64,000 nt of DNA, from NCBI GenBank assembly GCA_947489665.1, contig CANLEH010000001.1:902501-966500 (forward strand), read 5' to 3'. The position numbers and the translations under genes were made by a program. This DNA is from an uncultured Roseicyclus sp. Lineage in GTDB: Bacteria; Pseudomonadota; Alphaproteobacteria; Rhodobacterales; Rhodobacteraceae. The number at the start of each line of letters is the position of its first letter. Positions within the stretch are counted from its first letter, which is position 1. Positions 34,395 through 43,970 of this stretch are shown in pieces. The notes beneath the pieces were generated by a model. The model was not told the DNA's origin. It did not search any database and saw only the letters and a list, made by a program, of their open reading frames with translations.

Positions 34395-34835
34395 TCACGG
34401 CTGGGTGAGGTTTGGCGCCTCAAATCCGATGGCCAGCCGGTTCCAGGCATTCATCTGGGCGATGATCAGGGTGAGATCCACAACCTCCTGTTCCGAGAAA
34501 TGCGCAAGGAGGGCTGTGTACAGAGCGTCGGGCGCCCTGTCGGTTTCAATGCGTGTGAGGCTTTCGGCCCAGGCCAGTGCCGACTGTTCGCGGTCTGTGA
34601 ACAGTGTCGTGTCGCGCCATGCGGAAAGAGCCGCAATGCGGGCCTGCCCTTCGCCTGCATTGGCGGCCTCTTCGCCGTGCAGGGCGATGCAGTAGCTGCA
34701 GCCGTTGATCTGCGAGACGCGCAACTCCAGCAAGGCCCGAAAGCCCGCAGAAATCGTGGCCATATGAGATTTTGCTGCAATCATCGCGTGGATGGCGGGG
34801 CCGTTTATGGCGACATAGTCGAGGCGTTGGGTCAT
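34395..34835 (-). CDS. AhpD-like / carboxymuconolactone decarboxylase family protein
   Basis: A 146-residue protein with the CxxC active site and following His: CSYCIALH (C46, C49, H53). This is the AhpD-like peroxidase or disulfide-reductase motif. The rest (FTDREQSALAWAESLT) is typical. Substrate unknown. A terminator of rpmB lies in the gap upstream. Confidence 0.9.
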   Translation of the reverse strand: MTQRLDYVAINGPAIHAMIAAKSHMATISAGFRALLELRVSQINGCSYCIALHGEEAANAGEGQARIAALSAWRDTTLFTDREQSALAWAESLTRIETDRAPDALYTALLAHFSEQEVVDLTLIIAQMNAWNRLAIGFEAPNLTQP

Positions 34836-34872
34836 GGGCCCACTGTGCCTGCGAATGCCGGGCCTGAAAAGA

Positions 34873-34909
34873 CGAAGCCCCGCGCGGTGCGATCACCGGC
34901 GGGGCTTCG
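34873..34909 (-). terminator. Rho-independent terminator of rpmB
   Basis: Perfect 11-bp stem CGAAGCCCCGC/GCGGGGCTTCG with a 15-base loop. On the minus strand it is followed by TCTTTTC. It lies just 3' of rpmB. Confidence 0.8.
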
Positions 34910-34928
34910 ATTTCAAAGTGCGGCGGGC

Positions 34929-35219
34929 TTAGGCCTGAGCGGCTTGGGCCTTCGCAATCTCTTTCTTGATTTTGAGCGCCTTTGGCGAGAGCTCGGCATC
35001 CTTGGCTTTCGCCATGAATGCATCGAGGCCACCGCGGTGATCCACCGTGCGCAGTGCAGCATTGGAAATGCGCAGCTTGAAGCGGCGGTCCAGGATGTCG
35101 GAGCCGAGGGTCACATCCGTCAGGTTGGGCAGGAAGCGACGCTTGGTCTTGTTATTGGCGTGGCTTACGTTGTTGCCCGTCATCGGGCCTTTGCCGGTCA
35201 GTTCGCAAACGCGCGACAT
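34929..35219 (-). CDS. rpmB: 50S ribosomal protein L28
   Basis: A 96-residue L28 with the start [21 protein letters not shown] and the basic [10 protein letters not shown] region. It binds 23S rRNA. The frame is open upstream to 35381 but the family start is at 35219. The C-terminal Lys/Ala tail is usual in Rhodobacteraceae. Confidence 0.97.
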   Translation of the reverse strand: MSRVCELTGKGPMTGNNVSHANNKTKRRFLPNLTDVTLGSDILDRRFKLRISNAALRTVDHRGGLDAFMAKAKDAELSPKALKIKKEIAKAQAAQA

Positions 35220-35413
35220 GGGTTCATCCTCTCGTTCATCAACGGCCTTGGCGGCGGGACGCCTGCCGGGGCCGAAACCAAAAGGGCGCGGAGAAGGCTC
35301 CACGCCCGGAAATCTGAGCGAGGCATTACGAAGGCGGGCGCGAGGTGTCAACCGGGAATCAGGCGCGTTTGGGGGATTCACGCGCGTGATTTTGGGGCCT
35401 AGGCTGCATCGCG

Positions 35414-36073
35414 ATGAAAGCGCGTGTGAACCACATGATGAAAGAGAGCGATCTATATCCGCCGGTCAAGGCCTTCCTGGAGGCGCAGGGCTATGAGGTG
35501 AAGGGCGAGATCGGGCCTGCGGACGTGATGGGCGTGCGGGGGTCGGATATAGTTGTGGTGGAGCTGAAGACGCGGTTTTCACTGGCGTTGTTTCATCAGG
35601 GCATTGCCCGGCTGGCGGTGTGTGATTGCGTCTATGTTTGTGTTGCACGAGGCACGGGGCGACCCTGGATGAAGGCGGTGAAGGAGAACAAGCGGCTGGC
35701 GCGGCGACTGGGATTGGGGTTGTTGAGCGTGCGGATGGAGACGGGCGCGGTCGAGGTGCATTGCGATCCGGGGCCGTACGCGCCGCGCAAGGTGGCACGG
35801 AAAAAGCGCGCAATGCTGAGTGAGTTTGAGCGACGCGAGGGCGACCCGAATCTGGGCGGGTTGGCGGGCGCGCGGGTGACGGCCTACCGGCAGGAGGCGA
35901 CGTTATGCGCGGAGTTTCTGGCGCTGGCGGGCGAAGCGCGCGGCGTGGAGGTGGCGAAATCGACCGGGGTGAAGCGGGCCACGACGATCATGCGGGACAA
36001 TCATTATGGGTGGTTCGAAAAGGTCTCGGTCGGGGTGTATCGCCTGAGTGAGGCCGGTCGTGGCGTGACCTGA
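35414..36073 (+). CDS. DUF2161 family protein, predicted PD-(D/E)XK nuclease-like
   Basis: A 219-residue protein. N-terminal [20 protein letters not shown] and [14 protein letters not shown] match DUF2161; D and ExK residues resemble a restriction-like nuclease core. The C-terminus ([27 protein letters not shown]) has a winged-helix look. Three in-frame starts exist (35414, 35435, 35438); homologues would fit 35435-35438. No Shine-Dalgarno decides it. It is annotated in databases as a phosphodiesterase without proof that I know of. Confidence 0.8.
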   Translation: MKARVNHMMKESDLYPPVKAFLEAQGYEVKGEIGPADVMGVRGSDIVVVELKTRFSLALFHQGIARLAVCDCVYVCVARGTGRPWMKAVKENKRLARRLGLGLLSVRMETGAVEVHCDPGPYAPRKVARKKRAMLSEFERREGDPNLGGLAGARVTAYRQEATLCAEFLALAGEARGVEVAKSTGVKRATTIMRDNHYGWFEKVSVGVYRLSEAGRGVT

Positions 36074-36222
36074 CGGAACGCCTTTGGCGTGTTCGTTTAC
36101 CTCGCGCCGGTGGCGCTCAGGCGGGTGCGAGGGGTGAAGGTGGAGTTGAGTTTCGGGCAGTGTGTGCGGGGTGATGTCGGGGTTTTTGCATATTTTTGGA
36201 ACAAAGATGCGGGGGAGCGGGG

Positions 36223-36639
36223 ATGCAGACAGAGTTCGAGATGAGCACCCGAGGCGCGGGGTTGTACGAGTTTACCCGTGATGTGGCGCGCTGGGTGGCG
36301 GGATCGGGTGACGGGGTGTTGACGCTGATGGTGCGGCACACGTCTGCGTCGTTGTTGATCCAAGAGAATGCGGATCCGGACGTGCAGGTGGATCTTAAGC
36401 GCTTCTTTGAGCGGTTTGTGCCGCGCGGCGATGATCCGAGCATGTCCTGGCTGACCCATGTGGCCGAGGGGCCCGATGACATGCCGGCGCATATCAAGGC
36501 CTCTGTCCTGCCGGTGAGCTTGCAGATCCCGGTGGCGGGCGGGCGGATGCGGTTGGGGACGTGGCAAGGGATATACCTGTTCGAGCATCGCGATGGCCCG
36601 CATCTGCGGCGCGTTGCTGCGGCTTTTCAGGCGTTTTGA
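36223..36639 (+). CDS. YjbQ / secondary thiamine-phosphate synthase family protein
   Basis: A 138-residue protein of the UPF0047 family. It carries VRHTSASLLIQENADPD, a WLTH segment and GTWQGIYLFEHRDGPH, whose histidines form the conserved pocket. Weak thiamine-phosphate synthase activity is reported for the family; its true role is unclear. GGGGGAG directly precedes the ATG at 36223. The upstream leader carries an extragenic motif (36188-36213). Confidence 0.9.
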   Translation: MQTEFEMSTRGAGLYEFTRDVARWVAGSGDGVLTLMVRHTSASLLIQENADPDVQVDLKRFFERFVPRGDDPSMSWLTHVAEGPDDMPAHIKASVLPVSLQIPVAGGRMRLGTWQGIYLFEHRDGPHLRRVAAAFQAF

Positions 36640-36805
36640 GGGGCCGGGGCGTCTGTGCAACACCTAGATGCTGTAGGGCGCGATTGCCTCTACCCAAGCG
36701 ACAGGGGCCTCCGTATAGTGCCTGTGGATAAGAGGGCACGAGCCCCAAGGAACGAGGCAGGCGCAAAGGCTCCCCTTCGCGCGACAAGGACAGGAGGGCG
36801 CGGCC

Positions 36806-37276
36806 ATGCGCTGCCCATTTTGCGGAAATGTAGATACCCAGGTGAAGGATTCGCGGCCAGCTGAGGATCATGTTGCGATCCGGCGGCGGCGGTTCTGTCC
36901 GGCCTGTGCGGGGCGGTTTACGACCTATGAGCGCGTGCAGTTGCGTGACCTGGTGGTGATCAAGACCAACGGCAAACGCGAGGATTTCGACCGCGACAAG
37001 CTGGAGCGTTCGATCCGGATTGCCTTGCAGAAACGCCCGGTTGAGCCGGAGCGGATCGATCAGATGATCTCGGGCATCGTGCGGCGTCTGGAAAGCATGG
37101 GCGAGACCGACATCAACTCCAAGATCATCGGGGAGATCGTGATGGAGCGTCTGGCAGCGATTGATACTGTCGCGTATGTGCGTTTTGCCAGCGTTTACAA
37201 GAACTTCCAGGCGACAGGCGATTTCGAGGACTTCCTGTCCGAATTGCGTCCGCCGACCTCGGTTTCCGATAGCTGA
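36806..37276 (+). CDS. nrdR: Transcriptional repressor NrdR
   Basis: A 156-residue ATP/dATP-responsive repressor of ribonucleotide reductase genes. The zinc ribbon shows [11 protein letters not shown] and [12 protein letters not shown]; the ATP-cone follows ([17 protein letters not shown]). It is 1 bp from ribD, the usual nrdR-ribD arrangement. Confidence 0.97.
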   Translation: MRCPFCGNVDTQVKDSRPAEDHVAIRRRRFCPACAGRFTTYERVQLRDLVVIKTNGKREDFDRDKLERSIRIALQKRPVEPERIDQMISGIVRRLESMGETDINSKIIGEIVMERLAAIDTVAYVRFASVYKNFQATGDFEDFLSELRPPTSVSDS

Positions 37277-37277
37277 C

Positions 37278-38381
37278 ATGGATGACACGCGCTGGATGCG
37301 TCTGGCGCTGTCATTGGGCGCACGGGGATTGGGCCGGACCTGGCCCAACCCTGCGGTGGGCTGCGTTCTGGTGCGCGAGGGCCGTGTGGTCGGGCGCGGA
37401 TGGACGGCACCGGGCGGGCGGCCCCATGCGGAAGTGGTGGCGCTGGCACAGGCCGGGGCGGCCGCGCGCGGCGCTGTGGCTTACGTCACGCTGGAGCCGT
37501 GCAATCATCAAGGACAGACCGGACCCTGCGCGGAGGCGTTGATTGATGCGGGCGTGGCGCGCGTCGTGATTGCCGCCCGTGATCCCAACCCGATTGCGGA
37601 GGGCGGGGCTGCGCGGCTGCGTGCGGCGGGTGTGGATGTGGTTGAGGGCGTGCTGGAACGCGACGCGGTTGAGGCGCATCGCGGGTTCTTCAAGGTGCAG
37701 CGCGATCTGCGGCCGTTTGTGACGCTGAAACTGGCCACCTCGATCGACGGGCGGATTGCCACGGCCAGCGGTGAGAGCCAATGGATCACCGGGCCGGAAG
37801 CGCGGGCCTGGGTGCACGGCATGCGGATGCGCCATGACGCGGTGATGGTGGGCGCGGGCACCGCGCGCTCGGATGATCCGGCACTGACGGTGCGCGGGCT
37901 TGGTGTGAGCCATCAGCCGGTGCGCGTGGTACTGTCGCGGCGTTTGGATGTTCCTGTGGACGGACAACTCGCGCGCACCGCAGGCGAGGTTCCGGTGTGG
38001 ATGGTGCATGGGCCGGATGCGCCGGGTGCGGTGCGGGAGGCATGGGCGAAGACGGGCGCGCGTTTGATCGAAGCGCGGACCGGTCCGGGTGGCCAGATTG
38101 ATGTTCATTCCGCCATAACGGAACTGGCCAAGGCTGGCATCACGCGGGTCTTTTGCGAGGGCGGGGGAACGCTCGCCGCGGCGTTGCTGAGCGCGGATGT
38201 CGTCGACGATCTCGCCCTGTTCGGGGGCGGAGTGACGCTTGGTGCCGAAGGTGTGCCAGCGATTGGAGCGATGGGAATTGCGGTGCTGGATGAAGCGCCA
38301 CGCTTTGAGCTCAAGAGTGTGTCGCAGGTGGGATCGGACAGTTTGGCCATGTGGCGCCGCCGAGCCGAGGACATCGGTTAA
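37278..38381 (+). CDS. ribD: Bifunctional riboflavin biosynthesis deaminase/reductase RibD
   Basis: A 367-residue enzyme for the second and third steps from GTP to riboflavin. The deaminase zinc motif is PHAEVVAL plus PCNHQGQTGPC. The C-terminal reductase begins at RPFVTLKLATSIDGRIA and includes FCEGGGTLAAAL for NADPH binding. It starts one base after the nrdR stop. The rest of the riboflavin genes resume at 43319, beyond the capsule block. Confidence 0.97.
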   Translation: MDDTRWMRLALSLGARGLGRTWPNPAVGCVLVREGRVVGRGWTAPGGRPHAEVVALAQAGAAARGAVAYVTLEPCNHQGQTGPCAEALIDAGVARVVIAARDPNPIAEGGAARLRAAGVDVVEGVLERDAVEAHRGFFKVQRDLRPFVTLKLATSIDGRIATASGESQWITGPEARAWVHGMRMRHDAVMVGAGTARSDDPALTVRGLGVSHQPVRVVLSRRLDVPVDGQLARTAGEVPVWMVHGPDAPGAVREAWAKTGARLIEARTGPGGQIDVHSAITELAKAGITRVFCEGGGTLAAALLSADVVDDLALFGGGVTLGAEGVPAIGAMGIAVLDEAPRFELKSVSQVGSDSLAMWRRRAEDIG

Positions 38382-38441
38382 GAGACCACTTTCTGTGGAT
38401 AACCTTGTACATAGCATAAATTCACGTTGAGTTTGTGATAG

Positions 38442-38547
38442 CTAGAGCACTTTGCGTTTGGTTTGAATCGCAACCCGCTGCCTCGCGCCGATGGCGCGAA
38501 CGCGGAACGCGATACGCGTGCCTCAGATCAAACACAAAGTGCTTTAG
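38442..38547. mobile_element. MITE-like inverted-repeat element, copy 2
   Basis: Same 106-bp element as at 30005-30110, from CTAG to TTAG, in the same orientation, with about seven mismatches. Most mismatches are in the right third. The terminal inverted repeat is CTAGAGCACTTTGCG against CTAAAGCACTTTGTG. The right end supplies the TAA stop of the capsule gene. Confidence 0.85.
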
Positions 38548-40586
38548 CGACGCCAGATCCAGCTTTGACCAGCGAACCAGCCTTGCAGTTTTGCCAATGT
38601 CCTGAGGCTTGGCTTTTGGGCCAACCCCTCACCTGACGCCAAGCGGTCCAGTGCAACTTCGACCGGGCAGGGCAGGCCTGTAACCGGATCCAAGTAGCGC
38701 GGATATGTGATCAGGGCGGCGTGGACCAGCGCCGCCAGCGAGGGCCGTGCAACGCGCCGTTCCGGGACCTGACCAAGATCAGACGTCAGTCCCCAGCCCG
38801 CGTAGAACGGGGCGCCAAGCGTCGAGACCGGTATGTTGCGGATCAAGGCCTCGAACCCCATGGCGGACGTCATCGTAATGACCCGATCCGCAATGTTCAG
38901 AAGCGCCTCCGCCCCGGTATTGTCCGCCACAAGGTCGGCCAGGCCGTGTGCGCGTGTCGGCAAGAGGCCGGGGCGTAATCCGGCCTCCACATCGGGGTGC
39001 GGCTTGTAGATTAGAAAGGCCTGGGGGTGCAGACGACGCGCGGTGCGCAAAAGCTCTTCATTGGTGTTCACGTCGCCTGCGCCGAGACGGATGGAAGCGT
39101 CATCTTCGACTTGCCCGGGGACAAGGATGACCTGGGCACCGTCTGGCACGCTGGGCGCCTCGGCGCCGGCGAGATTGTATTTGGTCACACCGGCCCGGCG
39201 CAGAGTTGCGATCAACCGTTCCGCGCGTTCAAGCCGGGGTGGCGGGAGCTTGGCAGCCGCTGCGATCGCGTGCTCGAGGGTGCTTTCCCGCGTTGGGTCA
39301 TAGTAGATGCCCGCATCATCTTTCACCAAGGACAGAGGCGGGATGAGTTCGGCCCCCAAGCCGCGGGAGCGTAGAAAGCCGTCTTCAACCCGGTACAGCA
39401 CACGATCCGCGGCGCGGCATTCATCCCGCAAATCCGCCGTTTCGCGACCGGCCCAGACAAGCAAGCTGCGCCCATCTTGTGCAGCCTTGACGGGGTGATC
39501 TTCGAAATCGACCTTGCCGTGCTGGCCGAAGAACTGGCGCAAATGCCCCTTTTTCCAACTGCGCATACCGGCGGCGATGTACCCAAAGCGATCCTGGTGC
39601 CAGGCCTGGACCTGCGCCTCCAACGCGCCGAGGACATCTTCGACCTCGCACAGGCGGTCACGGTAAGGGTCGTACCATGTGGGATAGAGGATCAGCGCGG
39701 CTGCAACGAGCTGGGCCCGGGTCAGGGTGCGTTGGCGACGGGCGGGGACGGGGCGGCGATCATCGGTCAGGCCCCAACCGGCGTAGAACGGGACGCCGAA
39801 GACAACGGGTTTGTGGCCCGCAAGAATAGCCTCAAACCCCGCGCCGGATGTCACGCAATAGACGGCACGCGCGCCTTCGAACATGCGCCAAAGGCTGACC
39901 GGGCGATCATCGAGCACCACGTTGGGTGGCAGCTTTGCGGGATCAAAATGCCCCGGGCGGTGGCCCTCGCGCGTTTCTGGGTGGGTCTTGATGATGATCT
40001 GTGCGTCGGGATGATCTTCGCGCGCCCATGTGAGCGCCTCTGCGAAACTGTCAGGCGTGGCTTGGCCCAATTCGATGGAGGCATCGCCGCGTGTCTGATC
40101 AATCAGCAGCACGTAGCCCGCCTTTTCAGGGGCGGGCAGGCTGACGTCCGTGGCGCAATATTTGGACAGCTCGCCCGAGATCATGCGCGCGACGACATCG
40201 CGTGCGCGGTTCAAAAGGGCTGTGTCATCAAGAGGATGGGTGGCAAACAGGGTTTCAAGATCAGACGCGCGCCCGGCGTCAAAATACATGCCTTGCCGGT
40301 CAATGACCAAGCCCATCGGTGGCTCACCCGAGCGACCGGGAAACAGCGACCGCAGAAAGGCGTCTTCGACGCGCACAAGCGATGCGCCGGTCGCCTCTGC
40401 CACGGCTTCGCCGCGCGGGGCGTAGGGCGAATGGCCCCAGACGATTATATCGTCCTCGGCCGTGGGCTTGCCCAGTTTGAGGTCATAGCCCGCAAGCGTC
40501 AGGATGCGGCGCACGCGCTTGTTGGTCAGGAATCCTGCATTGTAGTGGAACGCCCGGCGCGAAAAGGGTCGCTCAGGCGTGTCCAT
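38544..40586 (-). CDS. kpsC: Capsular polysaccharide beta-Kdo transferase KpsC-like
   Basis: A 680-residue protein built from two related capsule-synthesis domains (about residues 10-325 and 345-665). Each has a VEDxFLRS element, an IxKxHP element and a final G(A/V)PFYAGWGLT motif. In KpsC the two halves are Kdo transferases that build the phospholipid linker on which capsule is anchored. The last codons read through the end of the MITE-like element, which gives the TAA stop. The export lipoprotein gene lies 5 bp upstream. Confidence 0.9.
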   Translation of the reverse strand: MDTPERPFSRRAFHYNAGFLTNKRVRRILTLAGYDLKLGKPTAEDDIIVWGHSPYAPRGEAVAEATGASLVRVEDAFLRSLFPGRSGEPPMGLVIDRQGMYFDAGRASDLETLFATHPLDDTALLNRARDVVARMISGELSKYCATDVSLPAPEKAGYVLLIDQTRGDASIELGQATPDSFAEALTWAREDHPDAQIIIKTHPETREGHRPGHFDPAKLPPNVVLDDRPVSLWRMFEGARAVYCVTSGAGFEAILAGHKPVVFGVPFYAGWGLTDDRRPVPARRQRTLTRAQLVAAALILYPTWYDPYRDRLCEVEDVLGALEAQVQAWHQDRFGYIAAGMRSWKKGHLRQFFGQHGKVDFEDHPVKAAQDGRSLLVWAGRETADLRDECRAADRVLYRVEDGFLRSRGLGAELIPPLSLVKDDAGIYYDPTRESTLEHAIAAAAKLPPPRLERAERLIATLRRAGVTKYNLAGAEAPSVPDGAQVILVPGQVEDDASIRLGAGDVNTNEELLRTARRLHPQAFLIYKPHPDVEAGLRPGLLPTRAHGLADLVADNTGAEALLNIADRVITMTSAMGFEALIRNIPVSTLGAPFYAGWGLTSDLGQVPERRVARPSLAALVHAALITYPRYLDPVTGLPCPVEVALDRLASGEGLAQKPSLRTLAKLQGWFAGQSWIWRR

Positions 40587-40591
40587 GGGCG

Positions 40592-41749
40592 TCAGTTCGT
40601 GGTGCCGTTCACGGCATCCGTCACACCGCCGACCGAGGTCAGCGTGCCTGTCAGCGCCGAGATGGCGTTGTTGAACTGGGTGATGGGAGCTGAGGTCACG
40701 TAGACCGTGTCGCCGTCGCGGATGACGAAATCGCGCGCCTCAAACATGCCGGTGGGTGCCGTCAGGTCGAGCACGTAGATCATGCGCTGGGTGCCTGTCA
40801 GGTCGTCGCGGCCCAGAACCAGTTCGGCCAGTTCCTCAGGCTCATTTCGCAGAACGAATACGCCGGTCGGGTCCGCGAGCGACGGGTTCAGACCGCCAAC
40901 GGAGGCAATCGCGTCGATGGCGGAGATGACCTGGGATTCGAACGGCACAATGGTCTGTGCGCCGGTTGCGCCCAGGGCGGTGAATTGGCGGCTGTCTTCC
41001 TCGACCAGGATACGGTCATCGCCGCGCAGGGCGATGTCGACGGTCGGGTCGCGGAAGATGTCTTCGTACCAGACCGTGCCAGAATGGCCGCCGCGAACCA
41101 GCGTGACGCGGGAAATCTCGGTCGAAACAGTGGTGCCGCCCGCAGCTGCCAGCATGCCCGACAGGGTGCGGGTGGGCTGTTCAATGGGGAAGATGCCCGT
41201 TGTGGCGACGTCGCCTGTGACGACCACAGTCGAGCCATTGCCGGCCTCGCGGCTGACGATGACCTGCGGGTCGGGGGTTTGTTCGTCAAGGTTGCGGGTG
41301 ATCACTTCGCGCAGCTGCTCGGGCGTGTTGCCGGCGGCGCGGATGCGGCCTGCATAGGGAATGAAGATGAAGCCGGAATTGTCGACCTGAAGGGTGGTCA
41401 ACTGGCTGGCATTCTGGCCTTCACCGGCCAGCAGGCCGTCCGAGACATTCTCAAAAATCGTCAGCGTAATCTGGTCACCGGGGCGGATCACATCTGTGTT
41501 GGACACGCCCGCATTGGTGAGCGAGGCGGGAAAGCCAAGCGCGGGGACAAGCGAGGTCGCGGCGGTCACGCGCTGGTTGACCTCAACGACGAACGCATCG
41601 CCTTCGCGCTGGACGGAGCCTGCGAAAATCTGGTTGCGGGTGGGTCCTGCGGACGGAAGAACGCGCGAAAGAACATCACATGCGCCGACTGCCACGACAC
41701 AGGTGACAAGCGCGCCGATGCGCGCGATCCGGGAAGCCGAAAGGGTCAC
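40592..41749 (-). CDS. Polysaccharide export lipoprotein (Wza/KpsD-like)
   Basis: A 385-residue lipoprotein. The signal ends at lipobox VGAC; IRPGDQITLTIFE begins the poly-export domain, and SLBB-type repeats follow (TGIFPIEQPTRTL, VGGLNPSLADPTG). I choose GTG at 41749 because AAGGAG lies 8 bases upstream; the ATG at 41827 would put 26 residues before the signal. Acts in capsule export across the outer membrane, between KpsS and KpsC genes. Confidence 0.9.
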   Translation of the reverse strand: MTLSASRIARIGALVTCVVAVGACDVLSRVLPSAGPTRNQIFAGSVQREGDAFVVEVNQRVTAATSLVPALGFPASLTNAGVSNTDVIRPGDQITLTIFENVSDGLLAGEGQNASQLTTLQVDNSGFIFIPYAGRIRAAGNTPEQLREVITRNLDEQTPDPQVIVSREAGNGSTVVVTGDVATTGIFPIEQPTRTLSGMLAAAGGTTVSTEISRVTLVRGGHSGTVWYEDIFRDPTVDIALRGDDRILVEEDSRQFTALGATGAQTIVPFESQVISAIDAIASVGGLNPSLADPTGVFVLRNEPEELAELVLGRDDLTGTQRMIYVLDLTAPTGMFEARDFVIRDGDTVYVTSAPITQFNNAISALTGTLTSVGGVTDAVNGTTN

Positions 41750-41861
41750 GGGGATGGCTCCTTTAGCCTGAAACTGCCTCAGTATCTTGTTATCGCACGT
41801 GCTTTTTGCCGCGCTTTGCAGAGACATTAGCGAAAAGGAGGAATCCGGGGAAGCCCCTTGA

Positions 41862-43151
41862 TCACTTCACAAGTGACAAGTGTTGCCTTGGTGCCGGTCT
41901 GCCCGCATCCAACGCATCATAGGGGTCTTCAGGTGACAGCATCATGTCGACCACCTGGCGCAGCAATTGGCGGCGGCCCTTGGTGGAATAGAAGCTTCCA
42001 GAAATCTGCGAGGTTTCCAGCAGATAATGGCGATAATCGCGGTAGGCGCGGCTGTCGGGGCGGGTGGGGTTCTGGAAAAACGCGCCCATCGGCTGGTCCG
42101 AGACGAACTCAGGCTTAAGGTAGACGGCTTGCCCGAACGCCTTGAGCGGAAGTCCGCGCCAGAGCGCCTGCTGGGCGGCGGTGGAATTCACCGTCACGGC
42201 AGAGCGCGCATCGTTGAGGAGCCGGGCCAGTTTGCCCCCGCGCACGTAGTGAACGCGGTCCGAGACACCATGCTGCGCGGCGATACGCCGGATATCAGCG
42301 CGGATCGGGGTGCGGCCATCTTCCAGCGGATGGGCCTTGAAGACGAGGTGGTGGTGCGAGGGTGCGCCATCGGCGAAACCGGCGATGAGGACTTCGAGGA
42401 AATCGGCCATGGTCTCGAAAGGGCCATGGTCGCGAAAGCTTGCATCATGGGCCAGTTGCAAAAGCGCCAGGTGATAGGGGAAGCCGCCGGTCTTGATCCG
42501 GTAGGTCGCCTGCACGCGGTCGAGCCACAGAAGCGGCATGAGAGCAAGGCGGCGCAGATAAAGGCGGAATTCGTCGCGCACCGTCAGCGCACGGTGAGGC
42601 CGGAAATTGGCATAGGCGCGGTTCGCCAGCAGGACAAAGCCGTGATAGGCCGCCCCGTAGAAGACGTGCTGGCGCATATCGCCCCATTTTGAAGGCGTGT
42701 CGGGCAGGTCCAGATCGAGGTTCTTGAGCGCCGTGCGCATCTGGTCGACCGATGTGTGCATCAGGCGTGAATGGCCGTTTGCGCCGCCACGCTCATACGT
42801 CACCCAATAGGGACGCAGATAGCCTTCCTCAAACACATGTACGGTGATGCCGCGGGCCTTGGCGTGGGCAATGGCTTGGGCGTGGATGGGCCGTGTATCG
42901 CCGTAGAGGACCAGATCGGTGACGCCCTTTTCGTCCATCAGGGCGGCGGCGCGCGCATCCCAATTCTCAGCGATGTCCTGGAAGGGGATGAAGGTCTGAT
43001 CGTCGGGCCAAAACGCCTGATCGCCACGGTTGAAGCCAACCCGCCAGACAGAGGCCCCCGCTGCCGCCAACATCTGGGCAAGCTTGTGGAAGAAGGGCCC
43101 GTGGGGGCCCTGCAGGAACAGAAACGTCCGATGCGCGTGACTGGGCGCCAT
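41862..43151 (-). CDS. kpsS: Capsular polysaccharide Kdo transferase KpsS-like
   Basis: A 429-residue protein with FLFLQGPHGPFF near the start, FEEGYLRPYWVTYE, FKAHPLEDG and VNSTAAQQALWRGLP. These match KpsS, which adds the first Kdo to the lipid carrier before KpsC. An ATG at 43172 is also possible. It heads the minus-strand capsule block that lies within the riboflavin region. Confidence 0.9.
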   Translation of the reverse strand: MAPSHAHRTFLFLQGPHGPFFHKLAQMLAAAGASVWRVGFNRGDQAFWPDDQTFIPFQDIAENWDARAAALMDEKGVTDLVLYGDTRPIHAQAIAHAKARGITVHVFEEGYLRPYWVTYERGGANGHSRLMHTSVDQMRTALKNLDLDLPDTPSKWGDMRQHVFYGAAYHGFVLLANRAYANFRPHRALTVRDEFRLYLRRLALMPLLWLDRVQATYRIKTGGFPYHLALLQLAHDASFRDHGPFETMADFLEVLIAGFADGAPSHHHLVFKAHPLEDGRTPIRADIRRIAAQHGVSDRVHYVRGGKLARLLNDARSAVTVNSTAAQQALWRGLPLKAFGQAVYLKPEFVSDQPMGAFFQNPTRPDSRAYRDYRHYLLETSQISGSFYSTKGRRQLLRQVVDMMLSPEDPYDALDAGRPAPRQHLSLVK

Positions 43152-43318
43152 GGGGATACTCGATCTTCTCATCACCGGCAGATAGCCGCATTCCCTTAAC
43201 AAGATCAAAAGGATTGGGCGGGGAAACGGCGCAACTTGGGCACTGATGTGACGTCACTTGCGCTGGACCACGCGCGCGTGCCGGGCGATAGAGGGCAGAC
43301 GTGAAGGAGGAGCGCCCC

Positions 43319-43906
43319 ATGTTCACCGGCATCATCACTGACCTTGGCACCGTCCGCGAGCTTGAAAATCGAGGCGATCTGCGGGCGCGGATTGGCACTG
43401 GCTACGACATGGCTTCCGTCGATCTGGGCGCATCGATTGCCTGCAACGGCGTATGCCTGACCGTGGTGTCGATGGGGGCCGATTGGTTCGACGTCGATAT
43501 CTCGGCCGAGAGTGTGTCGAAGACGAATATCGGCGATTGGGTTGAAGGCGGTCGCTTAAACCTGGAGCGCGCCTTGAAGGTGGGCGACGAGTTGGGCGGC
43601 CATCTGGTGTCAGGCCATGTGGATGGCGTGGCGCGGATCGTGCGGATGGAGGACGAGGGGGCCTCGACCCGGTTCACGTTTGAGGCGCCGGAGGCTTTGG
43701 CGAAGTTCATCGCGCCCAAGGGCTCGGTCGCGCTTGATGGCACCTCGCTGACCGTGAACGAAGTCGATGAAGCGACGTTCGGCGTGAATATCATTCCGCA
43801 TACCAAGGCTGTGACCTCCTGGGGGACGACCAAGGTCGGGGATCGCGTGAACCTGGAGATCGACACGCTGGCCCGATACGTCGCGCGCCTGCAAGAATGG
43901 CAATGA
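43319..43906 (+). CDS. ribE: Riboflavin synthase alpha chain
   Basis: A 195-residue enzyme that dismutates two lumazine molecules to riboflavin. Two related beta-barrel halves are visible: MFTGIITDLGTV with NGVCLTVV in the first, and GHVDGVARIV with DGTSLTVN in the second. AAGGAGGAG precedes the ATG. It diverges from the capsule genes and begins the second riboflavin cluster. Confidence 0.95.
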   Translation: MFTGIITDLGTVRELENRGDLRARIGTGYDMASVDLGASIACNGVCLTVVSMGADWFDVDISAESVSKTNIGDWVEGGRLNLERALKVGDELGGHLVSGHVDGVARIVRMEDEGASTRFTFEAPEALAKFIAPKGSVALDGTSLTVNEVDEATFGVNIIPHTKAVTSWGTTKVGDRVNLEIDTLARYVARLQEWQ

Positions 43907-43970
43907 GGGCCGGAGGGAGACGCTTGTGCCTAGGCACGTCGCCCCTCCCGCCGTCCCGCAGGGCCGCGAC

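Noticed and set aside
35414-36073. Restriction enzyme call for the DUF2161 protein
   Set aside because: An ExK-like core alone is not enough; no methyltransferase gene accompanies it.
36640-36805. NrdR box upstream of nrdR
   Set aside because: No ACACwATATwGTGT-like palindrome was found in the leader.
43209-43318. FMN riboswitch before ribE
   Set aside because: The conserved FMN-element sequence blocks are not visible in the 110-bp gap, so no riboswitch is called.
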